Source: Triticum aestivum
Lineage: Eukaryota; Streptophyta; Magnoliopsida; Poales; Poaceae
Direction of reading: 5' to 3'
Assembly (NCBI RefSeq): GCF_018294505.1
Contig: NC_057795.1
Coordinates: forward strand, 228,636,643-228,700,642
DNA: 64,000 nt
Below the pieces are notes generated by a model. It had not been told where the DNA came from and did no database searches. It saw only the letters and a list, made by a program, of their open reading frames with translations. Shown in pieces: positions 1 to 11,960 of this stretch. The position numbers and the translations under genes were made by a program. Within the stretch, counting starts at the first letter, position 1, and each line of letters opens with the position of its first letter.

Positions 1-814
1 CGGGCGCCGCGGCGGCGGCAAGGCCTCCGGTGGCCGGCAGCGACGCGGACGAGGAAGGAGATGGCGGCGCAGGATCCAGGCGGCGGGGACAGGTGCCTGC
101 GGGCGAGATCCGGGCGGCAGCGCCGGGAGATGGACCGGGAGGGCCCGATCCGGGCTTTCCGGGCCGTGGCAGCGGGGACGGCGCGGGGCGCCATGTGGCA
201 GCGCGCCACTGGCTGGGAGCGACTGCGGGGAAGCGTCCGGACGGCGGCGGACATGTCCGGTGGTGCAGAGGAGGTGGGATCTAGGGTTAGACCGGGATTT
301 CGGGGGAGGATCACATATATATATATATAGGTAGAGGGAGCTAGGAGAGTCCAAATGAGAGCGGTTTTCGGCCACGCGATCGTGATTGAGCGACCAAGAG
401 CATCGAGGGGAGTTTGCTGGGTTATTGGGCCATTTTGAAGGGTGTTGGGCTGCAAAGCGAAAGGGGGGTTTCGGGCTACGCGGTTAACCGTTGGAGTATC
501 AAACGAACTTCAAATGGCACGAAACTTGACAGGCAGTCTACCAGTGGTATACCAAGGCCGCTTGGCAAGACTCGGTCCATTCCGAGAATGTTTAACACCC
601 GCTCACAACGAGAGACAAAAGGGAACGCCAGAGGGCATAGGAGCGCCGGATTGCAAAACGGATAACGGGGAAAATGCTCGGATGCATGAGACGAACACGT
701 ATGCAAAATGAAATGCACATGATGACATGATAAAATGCAACACGCAAGCAAATGACATGGCAATGATGGCGAATAACTAGCAGACACCTGGTGCATCGGA
801 TCCGGGGCGTTACA
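1..814 (-). mobile_element. LTR-like fragment, unclassified LTR retrotransposon
   Basis: Read on the minus strand the piece starts at 814 with TGTAACGCCCCGGATCC, a typical LTR-type 5' end, and abuts a different LTR at 815. The outer 300 bases are very GC-rich and a short (AT)n run lies at about 312-330. No protein domain is recognisable. The family is not identified, and the other end lies outside the window. Confidence 0.4.
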
Positions 815-1130
815 TGATATGAGTATTACAAGAGCTGATCTACCACGAGATCGTAGAGGCTAAACCCTAGAACCTAGCCTATGGTTATGATTGTTCTTCT
901 ACGGACTAAACCCTCCGGTTTATATAGACACTGGAGGGGGCTAGGGTTAAAAGAGTCGGTTACAGAGAAGGGAATCTACATATCCGAATTGCCAAGCTTG
1001 CCCTCCATGCAAAGGAGGGTCCCATCCGGACACGGGACGAAGTCTTCAATCTTGTATCTTCATAGTCCAACAGTTCGGCATAAGCATATAGTCCGGCTGT
1101 CCGAGGACCCCCTAATCCAGGACTCCCTCA
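815..1130 (-). mobile_element. Tat-type Ty3/Gypsy LTR fragment
   Basis: It matches the inner two thirds of the six LTRs at 18877, 22391, 25023, 32901, 33730 and 41977, including the ATATGAGTATTACAAG stretch, the TTTATATAGACA TATA region and the closing GGACTCCCTCA. It ends exactly at 1130, where the Maximus-like LTR resumes with GTCAC, so this LTR was inserted there. Its first ~150 bases are replaced by the 1-814 sequence. It is closest to the LTRs of the 33730-42443 copy (the shared GATATGAGTATTACAAG variant). Confidence 0.7.
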
Positions 1131-1629
1131 GTCACTAAGGAACCACACATGTCCAACGGTCGGATTTCAAACACACGCGGCAGCTTGGCTTGGGCTACAA
1201 GCTAAGCTAACTCATCCAACTCTGGATAAGAATTGCTCTCCTTGTCTACGCTCGAAGACATAGGATTTTGGGTTGAGCATCATGCCAGTCTTCTAACCTT
1301 GTTCACTTTGACCCCACTTAACAGTGCGGTGGTTCCTATGACTCAATAAAGAAGAAAATGAAACTACAATAGAAACTATGTCTTCGCGCTCCATAGTCTT
1401 CAAGTGAATGTCTTCACAGGTCATTATCTTCAACATGAATGTCTTCATGAACCACCATTGTCTTCAATGTCTTCATACATTTTTAGGGGTCATCTCTGGT
1501 AGGTAAACTGAATCAATGAGGAACTACTACTTGTGTTATCCTGCAATTCTCACAAACACATTAGTCCCTCAACCACGTTTGTTATCAATATTCCATAACC
1601 AACTAGGGGTGGCACTAGATGCACTTAAA
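1131..1629 (-). repeat. 3' LTR remnant of element A
   Basis: It matches the right-hand ~500 bases of the LTRs at 50602-51909 and 52410-53748, ending GGCACTAGATGCACTTAAA; the intact form in element C ends CACTTACA. It contains repeated GAAGACAT-type words. The rest of this LTR is cut off at 1130 by the Gypsy LTR fragment. Confidence 0.8.
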
Positions 1630-1645
1630 ATCTCCCCCTTTTTGG
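1630..1645 (-). promoter_or_regulatory. Polypurine tract of element A
   Basis: On the minus strand the sequence CCAAAAAGGGGGAGAT lies directly upstream of the 3' LTR, the expected place for the plus-strand primer of reverse transcription. Element C has the equivalent at about 53749-53764 with one interruption (AAAAACGGGG). Confidence 0.8.
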
Positions 1646-2131
1646 TGATTGATGTCAAACTGGTTGAAGTTTTCAACGGGGACAAAAATATGTGAAATTT
1701 AAGGTACGTGGTCATTGGCTTCATAAGTTGAAAGAGGCTCCCTGTGAAGATGTGCATATAAATGTTTTGCCTTTGAATACAAATGCACATGGCAGGTTTT
1801 GCTTTGTGGAGATCTTTTTCAACTCATGAAGACAATTCATCATGCATACACAAATGTAATGAAGATAATGAAATGCATAATGAGAAATGGGTGTCTACAG
1901 AACGACTTCATGCGGAATTTATCATCGCATCAAATGGTAGCAACAAAAGTGGCAGATGACCACCAAGTTTAAGTGTTACAACTCAAAAAACAATAGTTCA
2001 CGAATGAGAGTTGTAAAAACTTAGCAAAAATAAGCACCCGACCCATATATGGACCCGCTTGAAGACTATCAGCTCATATGCTTCCCCCCTTTTGTCAGGA
2101 ATGACCAAAAAGGTTTGAAGACATAGAGTGT
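1646..2131 (-). other. Spacer between env-like gene and polypurine tract (element A)
   Basis: This non-coding 3' region of element A is shared with element C (about 53765-54253). It has no open frame of note. It contains AT-rich stretches and GAAGAC words like those in the LTR. Confidence 0.6.
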
Positions 2132-5100
2132 CTACTCGTTCCCATGAGGTGTTGGTGAAGATGTTGGGGCAGTAGGGTCGATGTTGGAGTTGGGCGGTAC
2201 AGAGGGGCCTGACGCAGAATCCTGGTGTAGTGAAGCCATCGCTGGTGAAGTGGCGTCGTCCTATTCATCTATGACTCGAGCAACCACAGTTGGAGCTGAA
2301 TATGAATACTCAGAATCTTCAAGGGAAGGAGTTGGACGCCAACTTGCTGATTGTGGAGGACCAGAGTCGAACTTAAAGCGCACGGTGAAGCCATCTACTT
2401 GAAGATCATCTTCAGAATAAAGCATTTTGAGGCTCTTCCAGGAACACCAATAGGCTTCATGTGCAACAAAGGAGTTCTTGGTTGCAAGGTTGCGAATGAG
2501 ATTGATATCAACGAGAAAGCTCTGCATCTGGCACTTCAGCCAGTCATGATGCCTATCCCGCTTCTGGTGAAGTGAGACAAGAAGCTCTCTGTCATTCAGG
2601 ACATGAGCCCGCTTCTGAGGCCTTTGTGCTACCATGCTGGCTGTTGCATAAGTGTTGGCACGATGCGACAGACGAAGCTAACCATCAAGAGGACTAGCAG
2701 GAGTAGGACGATTGGGCACATGAATACCTTCAATAGGTTGAGTGAAGCTTTGAAAGGCGGTATTGTCTTCGCGTATTGGCTCCTTGGCAGACATAGGATA
2801 AATAGCTTGATGAGACATGTCCACTTTAGGCAAGAATACAACATGGTTGCGCGCTAAAGCTTGATAGTTGATGGTTGAGTGAAGCTTTATCAGCCGCATG
2901 ACCCATGGAGCATAAAACTTGAGGCCAAATAGATGGATGCCTGATGCTACCAACTGATGGATAAAGAAGTCTTGAGTGTTGAACTTGATGCCATTGATGA
3001 TATAGAAGGCCAATGTCTTCATGGTGCCTTCAAGCTCGGCATTGGGAGAATGTCCCTTGATTGGCCATATAGTACGCCTCAGAATGTGATAAATGGTACA
3101 GGGCACGTAATCGAGGTCTTTGACATAGAACTCCTTGGGATATTCAGCATCAATGGGCAGTGGCTTCATCATACTTAGCATTTGACTCATATTGGGCTCA
3201 GGTCTCTGGAATACACTTTGCAGTTGTTGTTCATAACATTGACAACCTGGCTCATACAGATCACCAGGAGTGGGCAGGGAAGTTAGCTCAATGATATCCT
3301 AAGCTTTGGCTTCATGATGGACATCTCCTGTCATCCACTCAAAGACCCATGTCTTCGGATCCTTGGTGTAGCCTGATATGTGTAGAGTGGCATAGAATTG
3401 CAGAAGAAGCTCTTCATTCTAGTGCTCCTTGTTAACGACAAATGGGAGCATACCAACTTCACAGAAGCAATCAAGGGCTTCTTCAAGGCATGGTAGCCCA
3501 TCAATTGCATCACAGTCAAGACGCTTGTGAGGAAAAATCATGTCTTGATTGTAGAGAATGCAAGAATAGTAGCTCCTTTGCTGGTGGCTCCAGAACCTGT
3601 CAGATGAAATCTTTGGCTTCTTGAAGGGGTTCTTGGCCTTGTCGAAGAAGGTGTTGCACATTGAAGGAGCCTTGTGTAGTGACAACACGTGCAAGCCTTG
3701 GCAGCCTAGGCTTTGGCTTCTGCATTTGAGGCCTTTGCTCCACATGATAGTCATACTGGGGACCAGGAGCAATGGGGGTGTCAAGATAGGCCACCGAACA
3801 GTAACAAGCTCACCACGATAGAATGCGCGTTCCATGGTGTGAGACACAGGGGGAGGAATAGCCACATCCGAGGTGGATGGTTACGCATTGTCTTCTGTGG
3901 CAGTGTTGACTTCGGGCTGCACATTACCTTCAGCCATGACAACGTCATTGGCTTCAGGAGCACCGACATGAGCATCACCAGATGTAGGAGCTTCAGTGGA
4001 TGGAACAACAGGTGGGTCAGGCACAATCACTTCTTCTAGTACAATTGGGTCAATGGTAGGGGTATGAATTCACGATCTTCTTCTTTTTCATCATCAACTG
4101 ATGGAGCCAGAATATCTTCAGCCACTTTGGCTTCAGATTCTTGAGTAGTCACTAAAGGGATGGCTTCAGGAAGCAGTTGACGTGCTATTGAGCTTGTGTG
4201 TTGCACACATCCTCCTTAGTAATGCTGGACATGGAGGCTGTAGACCTAGGGCCTCTGCGAAGCCTTCAGAAAGAGGGCGATGCCTGTGGTGAAGGAGTGG
4301 TCTTCTCCATGTCTTCTGGTGTAGCCTGCAGGGTCTCAAGCACCGAAGTGGTGACATGAGCGAGTGGAGTGCGAAGAATGACTTCATGCAACGAGGAGTT
4401 GGGGTGTTGCTCTTCCCAGAATACATCTTGTGTGATTGGCGTCATGGGACCACCAATGCTTATCAGCACACTGCTCGTAGGAGCAGGCGATGATACCAGT
4501 TGGGCAAGATCTAAGGAAGGACTTCATCATCTTCAACATTGTCTTCATGACCAATGTCTTCAGCTATGGTGGAGTCAAAAGCTGGGATATCTTCAGACTC
4601 ATGAGCCTTTGTGGAAGCAGGCTCATGCACAATGAGACGATGCTCGCAATTGGTGGAAGCTGGCAATGCAACTGAAATAGGCTCAACGAGCAATGGTTCT
4701 TGGGGAGCAACACGTTCTTTGCGTGAAGACTTTGAAGAATTTGTCTTCAGCTTCTTCTGGGAGGGAGCAGAAGTATCATGGTGCTTCCTCTTCTTGGCTT
4801 CGGCCTCAACCAGCTTAGTCTTCTTCTGCTCAGAAGCCGCTGAAGGGACCTTTGGCTTCGAGCCAGTCATACTGGTAGGGAAGATAATGCTTGGTCTTTC
4901 CTGCCTTGGGGCTTTGGGTTCAGCTTTAACAGGCTTCTTCTTCTTCTTGGCAACCAACTTGGGGTCAATGCCTGGACACTCAAGAGCCTTTCTCTTCAAA
5001 ACCTCATTGTGAGCCTAGATGCATTTCTCAGCATAGTACTTCATGCGCTCACGAGAGCCTTTGGCTTCCTCACGTTTCTTTTTGAACTGAGCCTTGAGGT

Positions 5101-6113
5101 CAATCATCATTTGCTTGAAGTTCTGAACATCAACGACACTGGGCTTTGCCATATGCTTCTTGAACTAGGCCTTCTCATAGTCAATTTTGTTTTGCAGCTC
5201 AACATCTTCTGAGCTATGGCAAGTTCCTTGGCTATGCAGCCCTGAAATGTGACACTGATGTCTATGGGCAGTTGCAGATTGTCAATGGTGAGAGTAGGAT
5301 CTTCAAACCATTCATCGATGAAATTGTTGAGAATATCTGCATCAAAGAGAGGCAAATCCTTGAAGATTTCATCCTCTTGCTTGCTCTTGATAAGAATTTC
5401 CAGAGCATCATCAGCAAGATCTTCATCACTAGAGAGATCTATAGTATTCTCTTCATTTTGCAAGATGCTAGCTGGAGTGAGGTCATGTCGAGAAATCTTC
5501 TTGGGCTTCTTGGACTTCTTGGAGATGCGGGATAGATCCTCAGACTACACACTGGATTCAGGAGGTGCAGATTGCAATGGCTTCATTCTTGAAGCTTTTG
5601 GATCTGTAGAAGATTTTGAAGCCTTAGACTTCTTATTTGGCTTCGGAGGCTCAGGATCATCCTCATGCTCCTCGTCGGCAGCAACCTCTGCGAAGCTATT
5701 GAAGGGGCCAATGGTATTCAGATTTGCTTCACGACTGCCATCTAGCCTTGGAGCAGCTGGACCCGGGTTGAAATAAATCCCCAGGTCCTTCTTGTTCTGC
5801 AATGCAAAGGCCTGTGAAAACTAAAGATTTTGTTCAAACAATTTATCTTCACGACACCATCAGAGACTGAATGGGTCGGCATCTTCAGGCCGAGGTCCTC
5901 TGACCATGGAAGGATAGAAGCCCTTTGCAATGGCTTCAGCCATTGTCTTGGGGTGAAGCTTTTTGTGCACAATATCCACCCATGGTGGCCTCACAAAATT
6001 CTTCTTTGCATACTCATTAGTGACAAAGTGGTACAGAAACCATTGCTCTGCCCAATATCTTCGAATCCATTGGACTCGAGTCTTGCGTTCACCATAGGTT
6101 TCCTCTGGGTCAG

Positions 6114-7813
6114 TGATACGTCTCCAACGTATCTATAATTTTTGATTGTTCCATGCTATTATATTACCCATCTAGGATGTTTTATATGCATTTATATGCT
6201 ATTTTATATGATTTTTGGGACTAACCTATTAACCTAGAGCCCAGTGCCAGTTTCTGTTTTCTCCTTGTTTTTGAGTTTGACAAAAAAGGAATACCAAACG
6301 GAGTCCAATTGACATGCAAATTTTTGATGATTCTTATGGACCAAAAGAAGCCCCTGGAGTGAAAGAGTTGGGCCAGAAGAGTCCCGGGCTACCCACGAGG
6401 GTGGGGGGCACGCCCACCCGCCTGGGCGTGCCCCCCTGTCTCGTGGACAGCCCGGAGACCTCCCTGACTTGTTCCCGACGCCAAAAATTCCTATAAATAC
6501 TGAAACCTCCAGAAAATAACCTAGACCGGGAGTTCCGCCGCCGCAAGCCTCTGTAGCCACCAAAAACCAATCGGGAGCCTGTTTTGGCACCCTGCCGGAG
6601 GGGGGATCCATCACCGATGGCCATCTTCATCATCCCGACGCTCTCCATGACAAGGAGGGAGTAGTTCACCCTCGGGCTGAGGGTATGTACCAGTAGCTAT
6701 GTGTTTGATCTCTCTCTCTCTCTCTCTCTCTCTCGTGTTCTTGATTCGGCACGATCTTGATGTATCGCGAGCTTTGCTATTATAGTTGAATCTTATGATG
6801 TTTCTCCCCCTCTACTCTCTTGTAATGGATTGAGTTTTCCCTTTGAAGTTATCTTGTCGGATTGAGTCTTTAAGGATTTGAGAACACCTTATGTATGTCT
6901 TGCATGTGCTTATCTGTGGTGACAATGGGATATTCACGTGATCTACTTGATGTATGTTTTGGTGATCAACTTGCGGGTTCCGTAACATTGTGAAGTTATG
7001 CATAGGGGTTGGCACACGTTTTTGTCTTGACTCTCCGGTAGAAACTTTGGGGCACTCTTTGAAGTACTTTGTGTTGGTTTGAATAGATGAATCTGAGATT
7101 GTGTGATGCATATCTTATAATCATACCCACGGATACTTGAGGTGACACTGGAGTATCTAGGTGACATTAGGGTTTTGGTTGATTTGTGTCTTAAGGTGTT
7201 ATTCTAGTACGAACTCTATGATAGATTGAATGGAAAGAATAGCTTCATGTTATTTTACTACGGACTCTTGAATAGATCGATCAGAAAGGATAACTTTGAG
7301 GTGGTTTTGTGCCCTACAATAATCTCTTCATTTGTTCTCCGCTATTATGACTTTGGAGTGACTCTTTGTTGCATTTTGAGGGATAGTTATATGATCCAAG
7401 TTTGTTATTATTGTTGAGAAAACTTGCACTAGTGAAAGTATGAACCCTAGGCCTTGTTTCCTAGCATTGTAATACCGTTTGTGCTCACTTTTATCATTAG
7501 TTACCTTGCTGTTTTTATAATTTCAAATTACAAAAACCTATATCTACCATCCATATTGCACTTGTATCACCATCTCTTCGCCGAACTAGTGCACCTATAC
7601 AATTTACCATTGTATTGGGTGTGTTGGGGACACAAGAGACTCTTTGTTATTTGGTTGCAGGGTTGTTTGAGAGAAACCATCTTCATCCTACGCCTCCCAC
7701 AGATTGATAAACCTTAGGTCATCCACTTGAGGGAAATTTGATACTGTCCTACAAACCTGTGCACTTGCAGGCCCAACAACGTCTACAAGAAGAAGGTTGT
7801 GTAGTAGACATCA
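6114..7813 (+). repeat. 5' LTR of the Athila-type insertion
   Basis: The LTR starts TGATACGTCTCCAACG and ends GTAGTAGACATCA, about 1.7 kb, as in Sabrina/WHAM-like Triticeae families (recognition only). It holds a (TC)n run at 6709-6734. A TATA-like CTATAAATACTG lies near 6491. Open frames inside it (for example 7454-7717) also occur in the second LTR and are not genes. Confidence 0.75.
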
Positions 7814-7823
7814 AGCTCTTTTC

Positions 7824-7841
7824 TGGCGCCGTTGCCGGGGA
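7824..7841 (+). promoter_or_regulatory. Primer binding site, tRNA-Asp type
   Basis: TGGCGCCGTTGCCGGGGA begins ten bases after the LTR end. It matches the form used by Athila-like Gypsy elements and fixes the element as plus-strand. Confidence 0.8.
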
Positions 7842-7887
7842 GGTGAGTTCTTGAAGGTATATCTTTAGATCTTGCAATCAAATCTTC

Positions 7888-8845
7888 ATCTGTGGTGACA
7901 ATGGGATATCATGTGCCACTTGATGTATGTTTTGGTGACCAACTTGCGGGTTCCTCCCATGAACCTATGCAAAAGGGTTGGCACACGTTTTCTTGACTCT
8001 CTGGTAGAAACTTTGGGGCACTCTTTGAAGTACTTTGTGTTGGTTGGATGAATCTGAGATTGTGTGACGCATATCGTATAATCATGCCCACGGATACTTG
8101 AGGTGACAATGGAGTATCTAGGTGACATTAGGGTTTTGGTTGATTTGTGTTTGAAGGTGTTATTCTAGTATGAACTCTATGATGGATTGAGCAGAAAGAA
8201 TAGCTTTATGTTATTTTACTACGAACTCTTGAATAGATAGAACAGAAAGGATAAATTTGAGGTGGTTTCATACCCTACCATAATCTCTACATTTGTTCTC
8301 CGCTATTAGTGTCAGAAAGGATAAATTTGAGGTGGTTTCATACCCTACCATAATCTCTACGTTTGTTCTCCGCTATTAGTGTCTTTGGAGTGACTCTTTG
8401 TTGCATGTTGAGGGATTGTTATATGATCTATCTATGTTATTATTGTCGAGAGAACTTGCACTAGTGAAAGCATGAACCCTAGGCCTTGTTTCCTACCATT
8501 GCAATACCGTTTATGCTCTCTTTTATCATTAGTTACCTTGCTGTTTTTATATTTTCAGATTACAAAAACCTTTATCTACCATCCATATTGCACTTGTATC
8601 ACCATCTCTTCGCCGAACTAGTGCACCTATACAATTTACCATTGTATTGGGTGTGTTGGGGACACAAGAGACTCTTTGTTATTTGGTTGCAGGGTTGTTT
8701 GAGAGAGACCATCTTCATCCTACGCCTCCCACGGATTGATAAACCTTAGGTCATCCACTTGAGGGAAATTTGCTACTGTCCTACAAACCTCTGCACTTGG
8801 AGGCCCAACAACGTCTACAAGAAGAAGGTTGCATAGTAGACACCA
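7888..8845 (+). repeat. Truncated 3' LTR with internal tandem duplication
   Basis: It matches 6912-7813 of the first LTR. The join to leader sequence occurs at a three-base overlap (ATC). A 70-base unit is duplicated in tandem (8243-8312 and 8313-8382), starting CAGAAAGGATAAATTTGAGG; the first LTR has a single copy near 7280-7350. Confidence 0.75.
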
Positions 8846-9104
8846 GTCGGACTTTTATTGCTCATAGATATCTGCTGGTAGGTCCAAATCAGTGTTGTCC
8901 CGGCGCTGCGTGCCACCCTTCTTTGGAGATTTGCTTGTTGCCATTGGATTCAAACTGAGAGGCTTCACAACTATGTTTGGCTTCGATCTACTTGTCACAC
9001 AAGAGCCGGCTTTTGGAGATTCAATGTGATTTTGTAAGAACTCTGCAAATGAATGCAGACTGTGAGAACCAAGGGATTCTCCCACGGACATGTACCCGTG
9101 ACAA

Positions 9105-9671
9105 CATTAGAGAAGTGAGGGAAGGGGAAGAGGTCATATGCATTCTCAGAAGATTTTGAAGATAAATCACTTTGAAGACATGGACCTCATAGTGCGAAGA
9201 CATTCACTTATCAATGAGTTTGTTTCAGATTTGTACGAATCCATAAATAAGTACATGTGAGGAATCTAACTAGTTGTAATGCATAAGTGAACATACTTGA
9301 AAGTTATGAGATGCAGAAGCAGAAGAATTTAGATCTGGAAGTGTGGAAACAACTTTTGGAAGATGTGGATAGTTCAACAAATCAAATAACCAATAAAAAG
9401 TGAGTTCTTATTTACCGCATGACGAACTACTAGACGAGAAGTGGAGAGGCCGAGCAGTCCAATATCCCGTGCCCTAAATTGGCGGCGGAAGACACCTACT
9501 GTGGCAGCGGATAAGACGATGTTCGCAGCCGGCGTGAAGACGACATCGGAGAGGTCGCGACAAAGAAGCGCTTCGTCTCCGGCGATGACGGATGCTAGCA
9601 GTGGCGCTAGGGTTTGAGAGGGACGGCGAGGGGAGAAGAGATAATGACCACGCGGGGTGAAGTATTTATAA
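9105..9671 (-). promoter_or_regulatory. Internal promoter, leader exon and intron of the env-like gene (element A)
   Basis: On the minus strand a TATA box (TTATAAATAC, 9662-9671) is followed by a pyrimidine-rich leader with AAACCCTAG and a GC-rich stretch without ATG, then a donor-like GGTAAATAAG near 9405. Just before the first ATG of the env-like gene lies GTTGTCACGGGTACATG. In element C the same site reads GCTGTCACAGGTACATG, a good acceptor. The TATA box, leader and intron borders are conserved between A and C. The splicing itself is inferred. Confidence 0.5.
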
Positions 9672-10050
9672 GGAGGAGGGACGATGCAGTGCAATTACGT
9701 AGGTGCCCCTGGCGGTTCACATCTGAAGGACATGTGGGTAGCATGCAATTATTGAAGGTTGAGCCACGACCCCACGCGCGCCTGGTTTGTCGGGTGGTCC
9801 TTCCGGGTTCTCCGGTATTCAGGCAAAAAGGATAAGATCATTAAAGCCAATTTTAAATGTGTGTCTCTGTATCTTTAGCTGACAAGGACACAGTGAAGAC
9901 ATTGGACACATGTCAACAAAATGCATATGAGGAGACAGAGAGAAACTGAGGGATAAGCACAGAAGGGGTTAGGGTCCGATCACATCCACTTAGCATAGAA
10001 AAACGGGAACTTGAAGACATAGCTATAAGTGAATGTTGTAGAGGACATAA
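9672..10050 (-). other. RNase H to env-like spacer, left part (element A)
   Basis: Non-coding spacer of element A matching element C at about 59075-59450. It stops at the (CA)n run, where the 33-kb block of insertions begins; the spacer continues at 43012. Confidence 0.6.
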
Positions 10051-10072
10051 CACACACACACACACACACACA
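10051..10072. repeat. (CA)11 microsatellite at the left edge of the insertion block
   Basis: A pure CA run followed by CATACATAAA and then the left end of TIR element 1. It is mirrored in inverted orientation by the (GT)n run at 42979-43011. Element C has only ACACATATATAG at this place. Confidence 0.9.
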
Positions 10073-10569
10073 TACATAAACACTATTCTGATCACGGGAT
10101 CAGAATATTATTCTGATCACGACCTAAACTTCCTGTGTTACACAACTTGAACTTCTCTCTATACGAACCCGACCTTTGGGCTATCTTCGCAACTGTGTCT
10201 CCCCGCGTGAATTATTCTGGCCAGTCGTGTTCTATATGATGTAAGTGTAATTTAGAAATGGTTTTTAGCATCTAAATGCCTATTTTAAATAGGAATCTCA
10301 CTCATTGGCGGATTTTGCTCTCGGGTCGTGATGAACTTGCAACTTTTGCAATTTTACTGACTGAGTCATTCGACCTGAACTTCCCCCGATGCTAGGTTGA
10401 ACTGCCAACATTTCACAAATGGGGCTTGCGATATACTGTTGCAAAGCTATGGACACAAGTATCATGACCCAAGTTAATTTTTTGGCAAAATGCAAGCAGT
10501 TTAAGAGTAGTTTTGGAAACCATTGTTTCTTCATACAAAAAATGTGAATCGTATTCTTGATCGCATTTC

Positions 10570-11960
10570 TAAACCATTTATCGGAATGAGGCAAATAATA
10601 TGGCATTGAAAAGTTGCTGCAAAAGCGCTCCTTCCACATGTTGATAGTTTTCTCTAATTCCCTATGGTTAAAGAGTAATTTGGAAAATCATAAAATTTCG
10701 CAAACCGAACAGCCAAGTTCATATTTTCGATGCCATTTCTAAAAAACTAATCCAATTGAGGCAAATGATATGGTGTTGGAAAGCTTATCAAAATGCTCTA
10801 CTTTTTCATGTTGAAAGATGTTTCTAATTTTGAATGGTTTAAGAGTAATTTAGAAAACGATACAAGTTCCACTGAGTTTGTATTTTCGGTCTAATTTTAA
10901 ACCGTACGTCTGAATGCAACAAATGATATGGCGTTGGAAAGCTTGAGGAAATGCAAAACTTTTCGGTATATATTCTTTCTCCTAATTCTTTGCGGTTTTA
11001 AGTCAAATTTGAAAATGGCTAAAAACCTATTTTTGCCATAATTTCCACAAAATTTATCGGAATGAGGCAAATAATATACCATTGAAAAGCTACAGAAAAC
11101 ACGAAACTGTTTCATGTTGATGGTTTTCTCTGATATCTAGCCGTTTTCAAGTAATTTTGAAAACGGCGAGATCATTCGTTCTGCCTTTATCGCGTAACAG
11201 ATTCTTCGAAAATGTGCCGCGTGAAGAACTTGAACTTCTCAACATGTCTATTTGAACTCCACTCTATTTTTCACGTACTTTTTTTGCTTGTATCTCTCCA
11301 TCTACTCATCGGAATTGAGCAAGTGATATACCGATGGAAAGCTGCTGTAAACACGCAACTTTCCCGTGTTGACCATTTTTTCATACTTGCAATGGTTTTA
11401 AAAGTTTTCATCTGAAATTCATTCAGTGTAGTAGTTGAACTTCCTGCTATTTTCACATTGAACTTCTGTGACGTATTTTCATTTGTAATTTTCTCATCCA
11501 TTGGTCAGTATTATACAAACGATATTCCTTTTGTACAAACCTCTCTCACAATTTTTTTTAACTTTCTCCGACCGAGGACTTGAACTTACACAAATGATAT
11601 TCCTGCCATTTTGAAGTAAATTAGAAAATGACGAGATCATCATTTCTGCCTTCATCGCGAATGGAAATGCACTTCGTGAAAGTAGTTGAACTTGTCGGGA
11701 ATGTCTGTTTGACCTTCACTCTGTTTTTGACGTGCTGTTTTTTGCCCATAACTCCCAATTCACTTACGGGAATTGAGCAAATGATAAACCGATGGAAATC
11801 TGTTGAAAACACACAACTTTCATGTGTTGATCAGTTTTTCATGCTCGCGAAGGTTCAAACAAATTTTTTGAATACATAAAAACATGTTTTCAACGGTATA
11901 CATGAAAATTTTAAACCGTTCATCGGAATGTAGCATATAATATACATTTGGAAAGCATAT
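10570..11960. repeat. Decayed motif array in TIR element 1
   Basis: The motif cggaatgaggcaaatgatat followed by an ACC(A/G)TTGGAAAGCT variant recurs near 10578, 10750, 10905, 11058, 11308, 11770 and 11925, at about 150-460 bases apart. Each is usually followed by a CAACTTT..CATGTTGA block and by GGTTTAAGAGTA. The copies are heavily diverged. Confidence 0.55.

Larger units (their letters stand above)
6109..8850. mobile_element. Rearranged Athila-type LTR element with flanking duplication
   Basis: The inserted DNA is 6114-8845, flanked by GTCAG (6109-6113) and GTCGG (8846-8850), a 5-bp target duplication with one mismatch. It consists of a full LTR (6114-7813), ten bases, an 18-nt tRNA-Asp-type primer site (7824-7841), about 45 bases of leader, then the last ~958 bases of the second LTR (7888-8845). 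All coding sequence and the first ~800 bases of the 3' LTR are missing. The uninterrupted target is visible in element C near 58275, which confirms the insertion edges. Confidence 0.85.
2132..9091 (-). pseudogene. env-like accessory gene of element A, interrupted
   Basis: This is the third gene of the element, in the position where Sireviruses carry an env-like ORF (between RNase H and the 3' LTR). The first ATG after the proposed splice acceptor starts MSVGESLGSHSL at 9091. The open frame is broken by stops, frameshifts and the Athila-type insertion at 6114-8845, and ends at a TAG at 2132-2134. From the N-terminus it has a basic segment, a Ser/Lys/Pro-rich segment with KKSK and PKPK runs, an acidic stretch, a helical charged segment, a long acidic linker, and a C-terminal half with ordered-looking blocks such as LLQFYATLHI, seen best in element C. 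I see no clear signal peptide or membrane segment, so env is a positional label, not a demonstrated function. The element C copy (54254-58521) is uninterrupted by insertions. Confidence 0.7.

Noticed and set aside
4369..5776. Plus-strand Ser/Phe-rich frames of 80-175 codons
   Set aside because: Shadows of the minus-strand env-like gene; not kept in frame between elements A and C.
7454..8749. Two similar 87-codon frames (7454-7717 and 8486-8749) looking like a duplicated gene
   Set aside because: They are the same part of the two LTR copies of one insertion.
2132..9091. Calling the accessory gene a true envelope gene
   Set aside because: Only its position supports this; no signal peptide, cleavage site or membrane segment could be seen.
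9374..9694. A 106-codon minus-strand frame upstream of the env-like gene as a separate protein
   Set aside because: It has no ATG (opens with TTG), and the element C counterpart opens with GTG; better read as an untranslated leader.
10051..10072. (CA)n as target duplication partner of the (GT)n at 42979
   Set aside because: The two arrays are inverted relative to each other, so they cannot be a direct target-site duplication.
10570..11960. Repeat array as a CRISPR or satellite
   Set aside because: Units are diverged, unevenly spaced and lack unique constant-length spacers; plant nuclear DNA.
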